From Chloroflexota bacterium (lineage in GTDB: Bacteria; Chloroflexota; Anaerolineae; Anaerolineales; Anaerolineaceae): 64,000 nt of DNA. A program made the position numbers and the translations under genes. Below, piece by piece: positions 35,246 to 44,805 of the stretch (the stretch's first letter is position 1; each line of letters opens with the position of its first letter). A model generated the notes under the pieces. It did not search any database. It saw nothing but the letters and a program-made list of their open reading frames with translations, and was not told where the DNA came from. The DNA is taken from assembly GCA_016838895.1 (NCBI GenBank), contig JAEKNU010000012.1, positions 1 to 64,000 on the forward strand. The letters are read 5' to 3'.

Positions 35246-35273
35246 ATTCTACCGGAAAGATGTGATCTGTCAA
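35246..35273 (-). promoter_or_regulatory. argGH promoter
   Basis: Minus strand TTGACA (35268-35273), 16-bp spacer, TAGAAT (35246-35251). Start of transcription is expected near 35239, giving a leader of about 200 nt. Confidence 0.8.
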
Positions 35274-35340
35274 GGAATATAGAGAAAATGGTAGAAAATT
35301 GCTCTCTATCGGGGATGAATCAGCAGCGTTCATTCTTGAA

Positions 35341-35376
35341 AAGAAACAGGATCGGGAACTCCCCGAGCCTGTTTTA
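35341..35376 (-). terminator. Terminator of the PIG-L gene
   Basis: AACAGG...CGGG and CCCG...CCTGTT arms with two-base internal mismatches, followed on the minus strand by TTTCTTTTC, 5 nt after the stop codon. Confidence 0.65.
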
Positions 35377-35380
35377 TGCA

Positions 35381-36136
35381 TTACTCAAAATCTTCAGGAT
35401 GAAGTGCTTGCCATTTTTCATCGTTTTCAACGGTAATGACGCGGAATGCTTCTGCATAGCGCATCTCTTTGCCTTTGGCAGATTCGGAAGCCCATTCACG
35501 AACGCGCTCTTCAGGGTCATGATTGACCATCTGGCTGATATGGGCACGTAACGCTTGAATTTTCAGATCAATCGTTTCGGTGATATTGACCACGAGTTCA
35601 TTTTGAGAGAACCCGGTTATATACACTTTGCGGGGTTTATAGGCTTGTAACCCTTCCTCTTCAAGTTCTTCAAATAAGTTGGGCTGTCCTGCTGCTGGAA
35701 AGACGGCGTCCAGTGCAGCCTGAGATGATGCACGGTGGTCAGGGTGATTGATGTAATGCTCATTAGCGAACACAACCGTAGGATCGCCACAGACAACAAC
35801 CTCAGGTTTGAAGCGTCGGATTTCGCGAACCAGCTTTTTTCGTAATGCCAAACTGGGGATTAACATGCCATCCGGTTCTCGTAAATAGGTTACATCCGTA
35901 ACGCCAACAACGGCAGCGGCATTGGTTTGTTCTTTTTCTCTGATCAGTGCTGCTTTTTCTTTTGTCATGCCTTCATCAGCGATCCCAACTTCACCGCTGG
36001 TACATAAAACATAGCCGACACGAGCACCATTTTTTACCCATCGGGCAATGGTGCCGGCACAACTGTATTCAATATCATCCGGATGGGCGACGATCACCAA
36101 CGCACTTTTCGGTTGATAAAAAACAGATTCTTGCAT
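35381..36136 (-). CDS. PIG-L (LmbE)-family zinc deacetylase
   Basis: 251 aa. Zinc ligands in AHPDDIE (His18, Asp21) and the HPDHR motif (about 128-132). The family removes acetyl from N-acetylglucosamine-type sugars or conjugates (MshB, BshB, GlcNAc-PI deacetylases). Which substrate is used here cannot be told. AGGAGG lies before the ATG. Single gene, divergent from a GntR regulator. Confidence 0.88.
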   Translation of the reverse strand: MQESVFYQPKSALVIVAHPDDIEYSCAGTIARWVKNGARVGYVLCTSGEVGIADEGMTKEKAALIREKEQTNAAAVVGVTDVTYLREPDGMLIPSLALRKKLVREIRRFKPEVVVCGDPTVVFANEHYINHPDHRASSQAALDAVFPAAGQPNLFEELEEEGLQAYKPRKVYITGFSQNELVVNITETIDLKIQALRAHISQMVNHDPEERVREWASESAKGKEMRYAEAFRVITVENDEKWQALHPEDFE

Positions 36137-36347
36137 TGGTTCCTCCTGTGGTTTTTTTCCTGTTGATCATTCTACTGGCAAGCGATGTGTGTTGCAAGAG
36201 AGAATGTATAAGAAATGTATTATCATTTAATGCGAAAGTGTCATCCATAGAAAAAGGTTTAATATTATTTATCAAAAATTAATCTTTACGGTAAAATATA
36301 GTAGTTCTATTGTAAAATTGCAGTATTTAAATATGATATTTGTTAAA

Positions 36348-36396
36348 TTGACAATCCTTGATATTATCGGTATGATTAATGTACATTGTCGACAAT
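36348..36396 (+). promoter_or_regulatory. GntR gene promoter with operator palindrome
   Basis: TTGACA (36348-36353), 17-bp spacer, TATGAT (36371-36376). The perfect palindrome ATTGTCGACAAT (36385-36396) lies over the start site. FCD-type GntR proteins bind such TTGTCNACAA-like sites, so autoregulation is likely. Confidence 0.75.
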
Positions 36397-36422
36397 CGAC
36401 CAGAGCATAAAGGAAGTTTACG

Positions 36423-37121
36423 TTGAACACTGAACCCTACAAACTACATCCTGTTATTAGCTCCAATCTGCGAGAACAAATTGAAAGAGAAATTCGATCA
36501 GCAATCATCGAAGGACGCTATAAACCAGGGGAGCGAATGGTAGAATCTGCGATCGCAGTAGAATTAGGCGTTAGCCGTGCGCCGGTTCGGGAAGCATTAT
36601 CCGCATTAGAACGGGAAGGTTTAGTGATAAATATTCCCAGACGGGGAAGCTTCATCGTAGATTTAACTGAGAAGGATATTAAAGAGATATATAGCTTTCG
36701 CCTGTTGCTTGAAACAGGTGCGCTTGAGTTTGCCTTTGAACGTGTAAATGAGGAAGATTTTGAGAATCTGCAGCAGTTAATTGATGATTTAAATGATGCA
36801 ATAAATCAGAAAGTCGATTTGGAATCTATTTTGAACCTTGATTTATTTTTCCATGATTATTTATGTTCTTTGGCAAACCATCGCCGTCTTTATGCTGCCT
36901 GGAAAAGCATTCGATTACAAACCCAAATGCTGATGGGCTACATAAGTAGTACGTTTGAGCAGTTTCCTCATGAACCTGCAGTTTGGCATCAATCTATCCT
37001 TGATGCAATGATTGAAAACGATATAGAAACGGCGAAAACGATTTTGACTGAACATATATATGATGCAAAAGTTCGCGCATTGAAAGCTGTTGAAGACAGA
37101 CCTTCGCTAGAAGAAAAATAA
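36423..37121 (+). CDS. GntR-family regulator, FCD (FadR-type) subgroup
   Basis: 232 aa starting at TTG, which has AAAGGAAG upstream; no ATG fits. The N-terminal winged helix (about 12-75) shows LREQIEREIRSAIIEG and the family signature ELGVSRAPVREALSALEREGL. The C-terminal all-helical FCD domain (about 88-215) has Asp/His residues (DLFFHDYL, HQSILDAM, LTEHI) that usually hold a metal and an organic acid ligand. It precedes a solute-binding lipoprotein, aminotransferase, hydantoinase-like enzyme and pyrB, which it may control. Confidence 0.88.
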   Translation: MNTEPYKLHPVISSNLREQIEREIRSAIIEGRYKPGERMVESAIAVELGVSRAPVREALSALEREGLVINIPRRGSFIVDLTEKDIKEIYSFRLLLETGALEFAFERVNEEDFENLQQLIDDLNDAINQKVDLESILNLDLFFHDYLCSLANHRRLYAAWKSIRLQTQMLMGYISSTFEQFPHEPAVWHQSILDAMIENDIETAKTILTEHIYDAKVRALKAVEDRPSLEEK

Positions 37122-37146
37122 TATTCCATCCACCCATATGTCAGTT

Positions 37147-37174
37147 AGCGAGGATTTATCTCCTCGCTTTTTTG
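37147..37174 (+). terminator. Terminator of the GntR gene
   Basis: AGCGAGGA and TCCTCGCT form an 8-bp stem with a 6-nt loop, followed by TTTTTTG. Confidence 0.8.
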
Positions 37175-37223
37175 TTTTCTATAATAAAATTCATATTTGA
37201 TTAATCCAAATTTAATCTGGGAC

Positions 37224-37258
37224 TGGTATGATAATATTACATGCTCACAAATGTGAGC
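37224..37258 (+). promoter_or_regulatory. Promoter and operator-like palindrome before the double binding protein
   Basis: An extended -10, TGGTATGAT (core 37227-37232), is followed at the start-site region by the perfect inverted repeat GCTCACA-AA-TGTGAGC (37243-37258). Spelling differs from the GntR palindrome, so another regulator is more likely. Confidence 0.5.
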
Positions 37259-37391
37259 TTGGTGCCTATTTCAACCAATATCGTAAATTGATTTCTTCTG
37301 GAAAATTAATTGTATATTTTTTTTCTTCAATTGCGTATTGCTGATCAATCGTTTATTGTTTTTATTGGTTCACCCATTGAGGAGGATATCC

Positions 37392-38984
37392 TTGGGCAAG
37401 CTTATTCGTTTTCTTTTGTTCATTATCATACTCAGTATGATATGTTCTGGCTGCAGAGCATTGCCGATCGTGTCTGAAGAGATTGTTGAATATCCATTGT
37501 TGAATCAATCAGAAAGTACCCATAAAGAAATTATACGGGTGGGAATTAATTCAGAAAATGTTCCATGGACGTATATGCAAAATGGCACATTGGTTGGATT
37601 TGAAATGGATTTACTAAATGAAATTTCCAAACATATGAGTGTGGAATTTGAATATGTTACTGCTCAGCAAAGCACAGTTGTAACCGGGCTGTTGACCGAT
37701 AAATGGGATATTGCGGGATCGAGTCTTTTGGTAGGGGACAAGCAATACCAAAATGTTGCCTATGCAGATCCGTATTTTGATGCCGGACTGGCAATTCTGG
37801 TGCGCGATGACAGTAAGCTTAATGTATTTGAAGATATGTTGGATGGCAAATTTGGAGTCGATACTGGTTCAGCTGCGGATCAATGGCTGCAGGATCATCT
37901 GGAAATCTATGGTGAATACGAAATTCATCGCTATGATAGTGCCATACTTGCATTTCAGGATTTGCAGGCATTGAATATTAATGGGGTGGTGGCAGATTCA
38001 GATATTTTGATGTACTTTGCTGCCAATCATCCTGGAGTCAAAGTTGCAATTCAGATGGAAGAGACTACTCCTCAGGCATTTGTTTTTCGTCAAGGGGATG
38101 TATTGATTGAACAATTCAATGCTGCCCAAAATTTGATGAAAGCTGAAGGTACGTTGACTGCTATTTATGAAAAATGGTTTGGTCAATCACCGCTTGTGAG
38201 CACTGCTTTAAGTATTGCCAATCATGAGCCATTTTCTGTCCCGGATTCATACACCATACCAGATGTGATAAAAGTTGGAATCAATACTCATAATGCACCA
38301 TGGGAATATATCCAGGAGGGGGAGATGAGAGGATATGAAGTAGATATACTCAATGAGATTGCGAATCGGCTTGATATTGAAATCGAATACATACCTGCCC
38401 AGGAGCAAATCATTGTATCAGGATTGTTGGCTGGACAATGGGATATGGTTGCTTCTGGATTTGCGATTACGAAAAGCAATATGAATAAAATGGATTTTAC
38501 CGGTCCATATTTTGATCATAATATTGCATTAATGACATTATCGGACAGCACCATCCTGGAGCTTGAGCACCTGGCTGGGGGCAAATTTGCTGTGTTACCC
38601 AATTCAAATGCACAAAAATGGCTGGCCAAAAATATTGAAGCATATGGCCCCTATATTATTGAAGAGTACAGCAATTTAGCCGATGCATATCTTGATTTAC
38701 AATCAGCACAAATCAGTGGGGTGATGGCTGAATCCTATGTCTTGATGTACTATGCCGCAGATCATCCAGTGTTTACTATTCCTGTATTTGTGGGCGATCG
38801 TACAAGTATTGCATTGGCAACCAGAAAAAAAGATTCTCTTTGCGATATGTTTAATGAAACCATTAATAGTATGAAAGTAGATGGCAGCTTAATGGGAATC
38901 TATGAAAAATGGTTTGGGGAGTCAATTGTTGACGAAAGTTCCACCAATACAATTTACAAAAACACATTTACTCCGGAGAATTAA
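37392..38984 (+). CDS. Double-headed SBP_bac_3 solute-binding lipoprotein
   Basis: 530 aa from TTG, which has GGAGG 6 nt upstream (an earlier in-frame ATG at 37338 has none). Lipobox CSGC (Cys21). Two full amino-acid-type binding domains in tandem: about 45-275 and 290-520, each with VGIN...PW.Y, a (Y/F)E(M/V)D(L/I)LNEI segment, a KF.V hinge and an ending IYEKWFG. Normal binding proteins have one domain. No permease or ATPase gene lies nearby, so it may serve a distant transporter or act as a sensor. The domains differ enough to bind different ligands. Confidence 0.88.
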   Translation: MGKLIRFLLFIIILSMICSGCRALPIVSEEIVEYPLLNQSESTHKEIIRVGINSENVPWTYMQNGTLVGFEMDLLNEISKHMSVEFEYVTAQQSTVVTGLLTDKWDIAGSSLLVGDKQYQNVAYADPYFDAGLAILVRDDSKLNVFEDMLDGKFGVDTGSAADQWLQDHLEIYGEYEIHRYDSAILAFQDLQALNINGVVADSDILMYFAANHPGVKVAIQMEETTPQAFVFRQGDVLIEQFNAAQNLMKAEGTLTAIYEKWFGQSPLVSTALSIANHEPFSVPDSYTIPDVIKVGINTHNAPWEYIQEGEMRGYEVDILNEIANRLDIEIEYIPAQEQIIVSGLLAGQWDMVASGFAITKSNMNKMDFTGPYFDHNIALMTLSDSTILELEHLAGGKFAVLPNSNAQKWLAKNIEAYGPYIIEEYSNLADAYLDLQSAQISGVMAESYVLMYYAADHPVFTIPVFVGDRTSIALATRKKDSLCDMFNETINSMKVDGSLMGIYEKWFGESIVDESSTNTIYKNTFTPEN

Positions 38985-39248
38985 TGCTGAAAGGGTTGTG
39001 ATAAAGAAATTGCATACGAATTTTGATTTACTCCTTGATAGATTTTGAAAAGTCTGAGAGAATGTATTGATTATTTCTGCATAGAATATCCATGATTAAT
39101 TACTATTTCAAATATCCAGCATTTCATGTATTGTAAGAAATGATTATGAAAGTTGCCTGGCAAAAAAAAATGCCTGGTCGTTCAACACGGAAATGAACAG
39201 AATCGTTTGCAAAGTGCAAATTAAGCATTGGAATTGATTGAGGTACGC

Positions 39249-40331
39249 ATGACTGAACAGGAAATCAATTTAACGCGCGGTGTACCACCCATGGAGGTTC
39301 TTCCGGTTGAGGAAATGATTATTGCCAGTGAGGCAGCATTTAATAATGATGGGCTAAACCTTTTACAGTACACTCACGCGCCAGGCTATGTGCCATTGCT
39401 TAATTTGCTAGCTGAACGCTATGGCGTCTGCGTTGATCGGGTTTTTACTGGGAATAGTTCCCTGGAAGTGCTGGAATTCATTATTCGAATTTTATTAAAA
39501 CCAGGTGTACGAGTTTTTGTAGAATCCCCCAGCTATGATCGTGCAAATAAACTGCTTTTGCGCTCGGGTGCGGATGTGGTGGGCATTCCGTTGGAATCAG
39601 ATGGCATGGATTTGGATGCGTTCGAAGCTGAGTTGAAAAAAGGTGCTCCGACACTATTATATGTGATCCCTGATTTTCAAAATCCAATGGGTACGACGAC
39701 AAGTGAAGCAAAACGACGTCAAATTGCCAAATGGGCGGAAGAGTATGATTTTTATATCGCTGAAGATGCGCCTTACCGCATGCTGCGCTACAAAGGTGAC
39801 GATATTCAAACATTCTTATCCATTGTTCCTGAGCGAGTTTTTCATATGTGTTCCCTGTCTAAATTACTGGCACCAGGCTTACGATTGGGATACGCCATTG
39901 CACCGGCTGAACAAGTCAAACGATTGACCGCATGGGCTGCAGATACGTATATTGGTCCTGTAGGGCCTTCCCAGGGCATGGTCTACGAGTACTACCGTAT
40001 GGGATTGTTTGATAAGAATGTAGAAAAACTAAAAAAAGTGTATGCGCCACGTCTGGAAGCGTTAGAAGTGGCAGCACGCAAGTATATCCCGGATGCTGAA
40101 TTTCCAAAACCAGAGGGAGGTTTCTTCATCAGTCTGACATTGCCAGAAGGCAATACAATGGATTTGCTGCTAAAAAGAGCCCCACAGGTAAACCTGAAAA
40201 TAACAGATGGACGAGGATTCTTCCTTAATCCGGCAGATGGAAATCGATTCTTGCGCATTCCATTTTGCACCCTCTCTACGCAAGAAATTGATGAAGCCAT
40301 GAGACGGATATCCAGTATACTGGTGAAATAA
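39249..40331 (+). CDS. PLP-dependent aminotransferase, class I/II (LysN/MocR-like)
   Basis: 360 aa. Fold-type I aminotransferase with the PLP lysine in SLSKLLAPGLRLGY (about residue 208), DFQNPMG as the cofactor Asn segment, and EDAPYRML carrying the Asp that contacts PLP nitrogen. It resembles 2-aminoadipate/aromatic aminotransferases such as LysN. The ATG at 39249 has TTGAGG upstream; the TTG at 39228 lacks a site. Cytoplasmic. The neighbourhood does not settle the amino donor. Confidence 0.88.
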   Translation: MTEQEINLTRGVPPMEVLPVEEMIIASEAAFNNDGLNLLQYTHAPGYVPLLNLLAERYGVCVDRVFTGNSSLEVLEFIIRILLKPGVRVFVESPSYDRANKLLLRSGADVVGIPLESDGMDLDAFEAELKKGAPTLLYVIPDFQNPMGTTTSEAKRRQIAKWAEEYDFYIAEDAPYRMLRYKGDDIQTFLSIVPERVFHMCSLSKLLAPGLRLGYAIAPAEQVKRLTAWAADTYIGPVGPSQGMVYEYYRMGLFDKNVEKLKKVYAPRLEALEVAARKYIPDAEFPKPEGGFFISLTLPEGNTMDLLLKRAPQVNLKITDGRGFFLNPADGNRFLRIPFCTLSTQEIDEAMRRISSILVK

Positions 40332-40358
40332 TGGATTTGAAAATAAGATAATGAAAAT

Positions 40359-40386
40359 AACTGGTCAGCAATTTGCTGACCAGTTT
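40359..40386 (+). terminator. Terminator after the aminotransferase
   Basis: AACTGGTCAGC and GCTGACCAGTT form an 11-bp stem with a short loop; the T tract is weak. I see no gene in the following stretch to 40666, only AT-rich sequence and a small CTGG/CCAG hairpin near 40540. Confidence 0.6.
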
Positions 40387-40666
40387 GTACGGTAGAATCT
40401 TGAGCGGAATTTAAAAATTGCAACTTAACAATTAAGCAGTTAATAGTCCATTCCCACAAAATGTGTGTATCGTAAGATGTCTATTTTAACCTATCGGCAA
40501 TTTGGGGAGGTTGATAGTAGATATTGTGGGAGATTCTGGTTTCGCCAGGTGAAATAGAAATTTATACATTGGGGTAAATGGTCTAAAAATTTGCTTAAGA
40601 GTACAATAATATTCAGATTGTCATAATTTTTGTCATTGATTGGGAATAAAACAATAGGAGAGGATT

Positions 40667-42031
40667 ATGAACGGCACTTTGGATACCTTGATAAAAGGTG
40701 GATTGGTGGTCAATGCGGAAGGTTTCCTTCGGGCTGATGTAGGTATCCGCCAGGAACGAATTGTGGAAGTTTCAGTGGAAATTGATGATTCCCGAGCCAG
40801 TAAAGTAATCGATGCAACTGGCAAGTATATTATGCCAGGTGTCATCGATCCACATTCCCATCCGGTTTATGTAGACGATATCGGTGATATGTCCATCACT
40901 GCTGCCTTTGGTGGGGTAACCAGTCAAATTCATTTTGCTTACGTAAAACCAGACATGCAAGTTCTTCCGGTTTTGGAAGAATTTCGCAACGATGGTGAGA
41001 AGAAATCCGTAGGTGATTTTGCATTGCATTTGGGTTTATTCGATGTTGAGCATCAGATCACGGATCTTGAAAAGGCGTTCCAATATGGGGTGACTTCCTT
41101 CAAGGTATTTATGACCTATGCCAAGCTGCAATGGATGACTGATGATTATTGGCTGACAGCCGTCATGGATGTAGCAGCTAAAAACAAAGGCTTAACCATG
41201 GTCCATGCTGAGAATGGTCTGGCAACGGATTATATTGAAGACAAGTTAATTCGGGAGGGACGAGTTAGCCCCGATACTTTTACAATGATGCGCCCGGATA
41301 TTTTGGAGGCTGAAGCCACCAACCGGGCGATTTCTTTAGCTCGGGTGATGGGGAGTGCTTTATATGTCGTTCATAATAGTGCTGGCGCGAATGTTGAATT
41401 ATTTGATCGAGTTCGACAAGAAGGTTGGCCAATTATTGGAGAAACCTGTCCACAGTATCTCACTCTGACTGAAGAAGTCACTAAAAAGAAAAAAGCCCTC
41501 GCAAAAATAGGACCACCATTACGCACCGAGAAAGATAACGAAATGCTCTGGGATGGCATTGCCCGAGGTGTGTTGCACACCATTGGCAGTGATTCAGCAG
41601 CCAAAGCAAAATCGATTGATGATGATTTCTTTGATGCACCTTATGGATCGCCACAAGTAGAAACCATGCTGCGCATGATTCATCATCGCGGGGTAAATAG
41701 TGGAAAATTATCCATGCCGCGATTAGTGGAAATTATGTCAACCAATGTTGCAAAGGTCTTTGGGCTTTACCCCCAAAAAGGTGTCATTCAGTCTGGTTCC
41801 GATGCAGATATTGTAATATTTGATCCTGCAAAACGGGAAATCATCAGCGCAGCTGAGCAGCATTCAAATGCCGGATATACCTTGTATGAGGGTACGGAAA
41901 TTCTTGGTGCACCAATCCTTACTATGGTTCGTGGTGAGGTTGTTGTGGATGGAAAAGAATTAGTCGGAAAACCCGGGCGTGCAAAATTCCTGGAAACAGA
42001 CACTTCTGGTGTATATGAAGGACTTTTTTAA
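40667..42031 (+). CDS. Cyclic amidohydrolase: dihydropyrimidinase/hydantoinase or dihydroorotase-like
   Basis: 454 aa, amidohydrolase superfamily. Metal ligands: HSH in DPHSHP (about 62-64), the carbamylated lysine in TSFKVFMTYA, His in MVHAEN and His in YVVHNSA, and the catalytic Asp in GSDSAA (most hydantoinases have SDH here). GPPLRTEKDNEMLW is hydantoinase-like. It opens a ring amide such as dihydrouracil, hydantoin or dihydroorotate. It lies 63 nt before pyrB in the same direction, so a dihydroorotase role in pyrimidine synthesis is possible. GGAGAGG precedes the ATG. Confidence 0.85.
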   Translation: MNGTLDTLIKGGLVVNAEGFLRADVGIRQERIVEVSVEIDDSRASKVIDATGKYIMPGVIDPHSHPVYVDDIGDMSITAAFGGVTSQIHFAYVKPDMQVLPVLEEFRNDGEKKSVGDFALHLGLFDVEHQITDLEKAFQYGVTSFKVFMTYAKLQWMTDDYWLTAVMDVAAKNKGLTMVHAENGLATDYIEDKLIREGRVSPDTFTMMRPDILEAEATNRAISLARVMGSALYVVHNSAGANVELFDRVRQEGWPIIGETCPQYLTLTEEVTKKKKALAKIGPPLRTEKDNEMLWDGIARGVLHTIGSDSAAKAKSIDDDFFDAPYGSPQVETMLRMIHHRGVNSGKLSMPRLVEIMSTNVAKVFGLYPQKGVIQSGSDADIVIFDPAKREIISAAEQHSNAGYTLYEGTEILGAPILTMVRGEVVVDGKELVGKPGRAKFLETDTSGVYEGLF

Positions 42032-42094
42032 CAAAACCTTGTCTGGTAAATCCCATGAGACCAGCGATAGCAAATGTGAAGTGAGGCAAAAATA

Positions 42095-43030
42095 ATGGCA
42101 ACATCATTAAAAAACAAAGATATTATCAATACCAAGGAATTGAGTGTTGAGGAAATCAACCTCATTATGGAAACTGCTGCAAAGTATGAACGGATTATGG
42201 ATGAAGGCGGTCGATTGTTGAACATGGCAGGAAAAGTACTGTGTACATTTTTCTATGAGCCTTCCACTCGAACTCGCCTATCCTTTGAAACTGCCATGCT
42301 GCGTTTAGGCGGACAGGTTGTTTCAGTGGCTGCAGCTACAACATCAAGCTCTGCAAAAAAAGGGGAAACCGTATTTGATACCGGGAAAATGGTGCAGGCA
42401 TATTCGGATATCGCTGTAATTCGACATCCTGTTGTTGGCAGTGCCCAGGAATTGGCAGATGGATCCGATGTGCCAGTCATTAACGGTGGGGATGGCGCCG
42501 GTCAGCATCCTACTCAATCCTTGCTTGATATGTATACCATCCTCAAGGAAAAGGGCAAAATTGAAGGTTTGACGATTGCCTTGGCAGGTGATTTGCGCAA
42601 TGGACGCACAGTACATTCGCTTTCGCTGTTGTTATCCCGTTTTGGTGTGAAATTCTATTTTGTTTCCCCCAAAGCTTTGGCGATGCCCTCGGAAATAACC
42701 GACGAATTGCGCGCCAACGATGTTGATATTACCGAAACAGAGGATATGCTGGATGCTGTACCGAACTGTGATGTATTGTATATGACCCGTATTCAAGGTG
42801 AACGCTTTGATGATCCGGCTGAATATGAAAAGTATTGTAATGCTTATATTGTAACCATGAATACCGTCCAGGCAGCTAAAGAAGGCATGATTGTGATGCA
42901 TCCACTACCACGGGTGAATGAAATTGCAGTTGACGTTGATATGTATGGAGGTGCAGCTTACTTCCGTCAGGCTGCAAATGGTGTCCCTGTACGTATGGCA
43001 TTGTTGACATTGGTTACTGGACAAGAATAA
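42095..43030 (+). CDS. pyrB: Aspartate carbamoyltransferase, catalytic subunit
   Basis: 311 aa. Carbamoyl-phosphate motif FYEPSTRTRLSFE (about 53-65), the Lys of the KKGET loop, HPTQSLLD, the ATCase-type GDLRNGRTVHSL and HPLPR (about 270). These favour aspartate over ornithine carbamoyltransferase. It catalyses the first committed step of pyrimidine synthesis. No pyrI regulatory-subunit gene is adjacent. GAGG lies before the ATG. A terminator follows. Confidence 0.93.
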   Translation: MATSLKNKDIINTKELSVEEINLIMETAAKYERIMDEGGRLLNMAGKVLCTFFYEPSTRTRLSFETAMLRLGGQVVSVAAATTSSSAKKGETVFDTGKMVQAYSDIAVIRHPVVGSAQELADGSDVPVINGGDGAGQHPTQSLLDMYTILKEKGKIEGLTIALAGDLRNGRTVHSLSLLLSRFGVKFYFVSPKALAMPSEITDELRANDVDITETEDMLDAVPNCDVLYMTRIQGERFDDPAEYEKYCNAYIVTMNTVQAAKEGMIVMHPLPRVNEIAVDVDMYGGAAYFRQAANGVPVRMALLTLVTGQE

Positions 43031-43060
43031 GATAAAACTTCTAAACTAATATCATACTTG

Positions 43061-43100
43061 CAGCATCTATGGTTTTCACTGTAGATGCTGTTCTTTTCTC
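43061..43100 (+). terminator. Terminator of pyrB
   Basis: CAGCATCTA and TAGATGCTG form a perfect 9-bp stem with a 12-nt loop, followed by TTCTTTTCTC. Confidence 0.8.
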
Positions 43101-43189
43101 AATTTGACAACCTAGCAACAATCAGATTTCCGTCGCTCTGATATTCATCATCTGCAAAATAGACTCTGAAAATAACGCAGGAGAACGGT

Positions 43190-44788
43190 ATGCAAGAGTA
43201 TGGTAAGAAATTTAGTGATTATGGAGTAGAAAGACATGGTATTACTGAAAGCCCATTTGTTTATTGGAATTTGACACCAGGTGAATTATACGAAGAAGCA
43301 GTTCAACGCAGTGAAGGATTAATAGTAGAAGATGGACCGTTGCTGGTACACACCGGTAAATATACCGGCAGATCGCCTAATGATAAATTTATTGTGCGTG
43401 AGCGAACCAGCGAAGATAAAGTATGGTGGGGAAATGTAAATCATCCCTTAAGTGAAGATAAATATACTGATTTTAGCAAACGATTTATTTCCTATGTAAA
43501 CACACAAAATATTTTTGTGCAGGATGTTTACGCAGGTACTGATCCAGAGCATCGATTGGCTGTAAGGCTGATTTCAAATACGGCCTGGCAAAGTTTGTAT
43601 GCACATAATATGTTTATTCAGCCAACGGCAGAAGAACAGGAACATTTCAATCCTCAATTCTTGTTGATTAGCTGCCCATCATTTAAATCAGATCCGCAGA
43701 TTGATGGCACGAATTCTGAAGTTGCGGTTGTGATTAATTTTGGTGAGCAGACAGCATTCGTGGCAGGCAGCTCCTATGCCGGAGAAATAAAGAAGACAAT
43801 ATTTACCATCATGAATTATCTGATGCCTAACAAGGGTGTTTTATCCATGCATTGTTCCGCCAATATTGGAGAAAAAGAGGATGCTGCCATTTTATTTGGT
43901 TTGAGTGGTACCGGAAAAACAACCTTGTCAACGGATCCCGATCGGCGATTGATTGGTGATGACGAACATGGATGGGGAAAGCATGGCATTTTCAATTTTG
44001 AAGGCGGGTGTTATGCAAAAGTTATCAACCTCTCTCGTGAGGATGAGCCAGAAATATTTGCCGCTACCCACAAATTTGGTACGATATTGGAAAATGTAGT
44101 CTATGAACCGGAAACGCGTAAGATTGATTTAAACGATAATGGCATTACCGAAAATACAAGGGCTTCCTATCCACTTTCATCCATTGATAATATCGAAGAT
44201 AGCGGCAGAGGGGATCATCCGAAAAACATCATTTTTCTAACAGCCGATGCCTTTGGCATTTTACCTCCCATCTCAAAATTGACACCTCAGCAAGCCATGT
44301 ACCATTTTCTTTCAGGGTATACCGCAAAAGTTGCCGGTACCGAAAAAGGCATTACAGAACCGATTGCAACATTCAGCACCTGCTTTGGCGCACCATTTAT
44401 GGTTCACCAGCCTACGGTTTATGCAAATATGTTGGGTGATTTGATTAAAAAACATAAAGTGAACTGCTGGTTGGTCAATACTGGGTGGAGCGGAGGTGCT
44501 TATGGCGTGGGCAGTCGAATGAAAATTGCTTATACACGTACAATGGTACATACCGCGATTTTAGGTGAGTTAGATTCTGTATCTTATACGAAGGATGTCG
44601 TATTTGGTGTGTTCGTACCTGATACCTGTGAAAATGTGCCCTGCGAAGTATTGCATCCCCGCCAAACCTGGGATGATAAAAAGGCATATGATGAAACGGC
44701 GGCCAGGTTGGCAGATATGTTTAAAAAGAACTTTGAACAATTTAGAGGTGGTGTTCCATCTGAGATTCTTGCAGCCGGACCGAAATAG
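43190..44788 (+). CDS. pckA: Phosphoenolpyruvate carboxykinase (ATP)
   Basis: 532 aa, the ATP-using class. Kinase-1a P-loop GLSGTGKTTLS (about 241-251), the kinase-2 metal site LIGDDEHGW, and the PEP/oxaloacetate-binding arginine near TGRSPNDKF. It interconverts oxaloacetate and PEP in the cytoplasm: gluconeogenic, or anaplerotic in anaerobes. AGGAGAA precedes the ATG. Single-gene unit. Confidence 0.96.
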   Translation: MQEYGKKFSDYGVERHGITESPFVYWNLTPGELYEEAVQRSEGLIVEDGPLLVHTGKYTGRSPNDKFIVRERTSEDKVWWGNVNHPLSEDKYTDFSKRFISYVNTQNIFVQDVYAGTDPEHRLAVRLISNTAWQSLYAHNMFIQPTAEEQEHFNPQFLLISCPSFKSDPQIDGTNSEVAVVINFGEQTAFVAGSSYAGEIKKTIFTIMNYLMPNKGVLSMHCSANIGEKEDAAILFGLSGTGKTTLSTDPDRRLIGDDEHGWGKHGIFNFEGGCYAKVINLSREDEPEIFAATHKFGTILENVVYEPETRKIDLNDNGITENTRASYPLSSIDNIEDSGRGDHPKNIIFLTADAFGILPPISKLTPQQAMYHFLSGYTAKVAGTEKGITEPIATFSTCFGAPFMVHQPTVYANMLGDLIKKHKVNCWLVNTGWSGGAYGVGSRMKIAYTRTMVHTAILGELDSVSYTKDVVFGVFVPDTCENVPCEVLHPRQTWDDKKAYDETAARLADMFKKNFEQFRGGVPSEILAAGPK

Positions 44789-44805
44789 AATACCTAAATG
44801 TGGAA

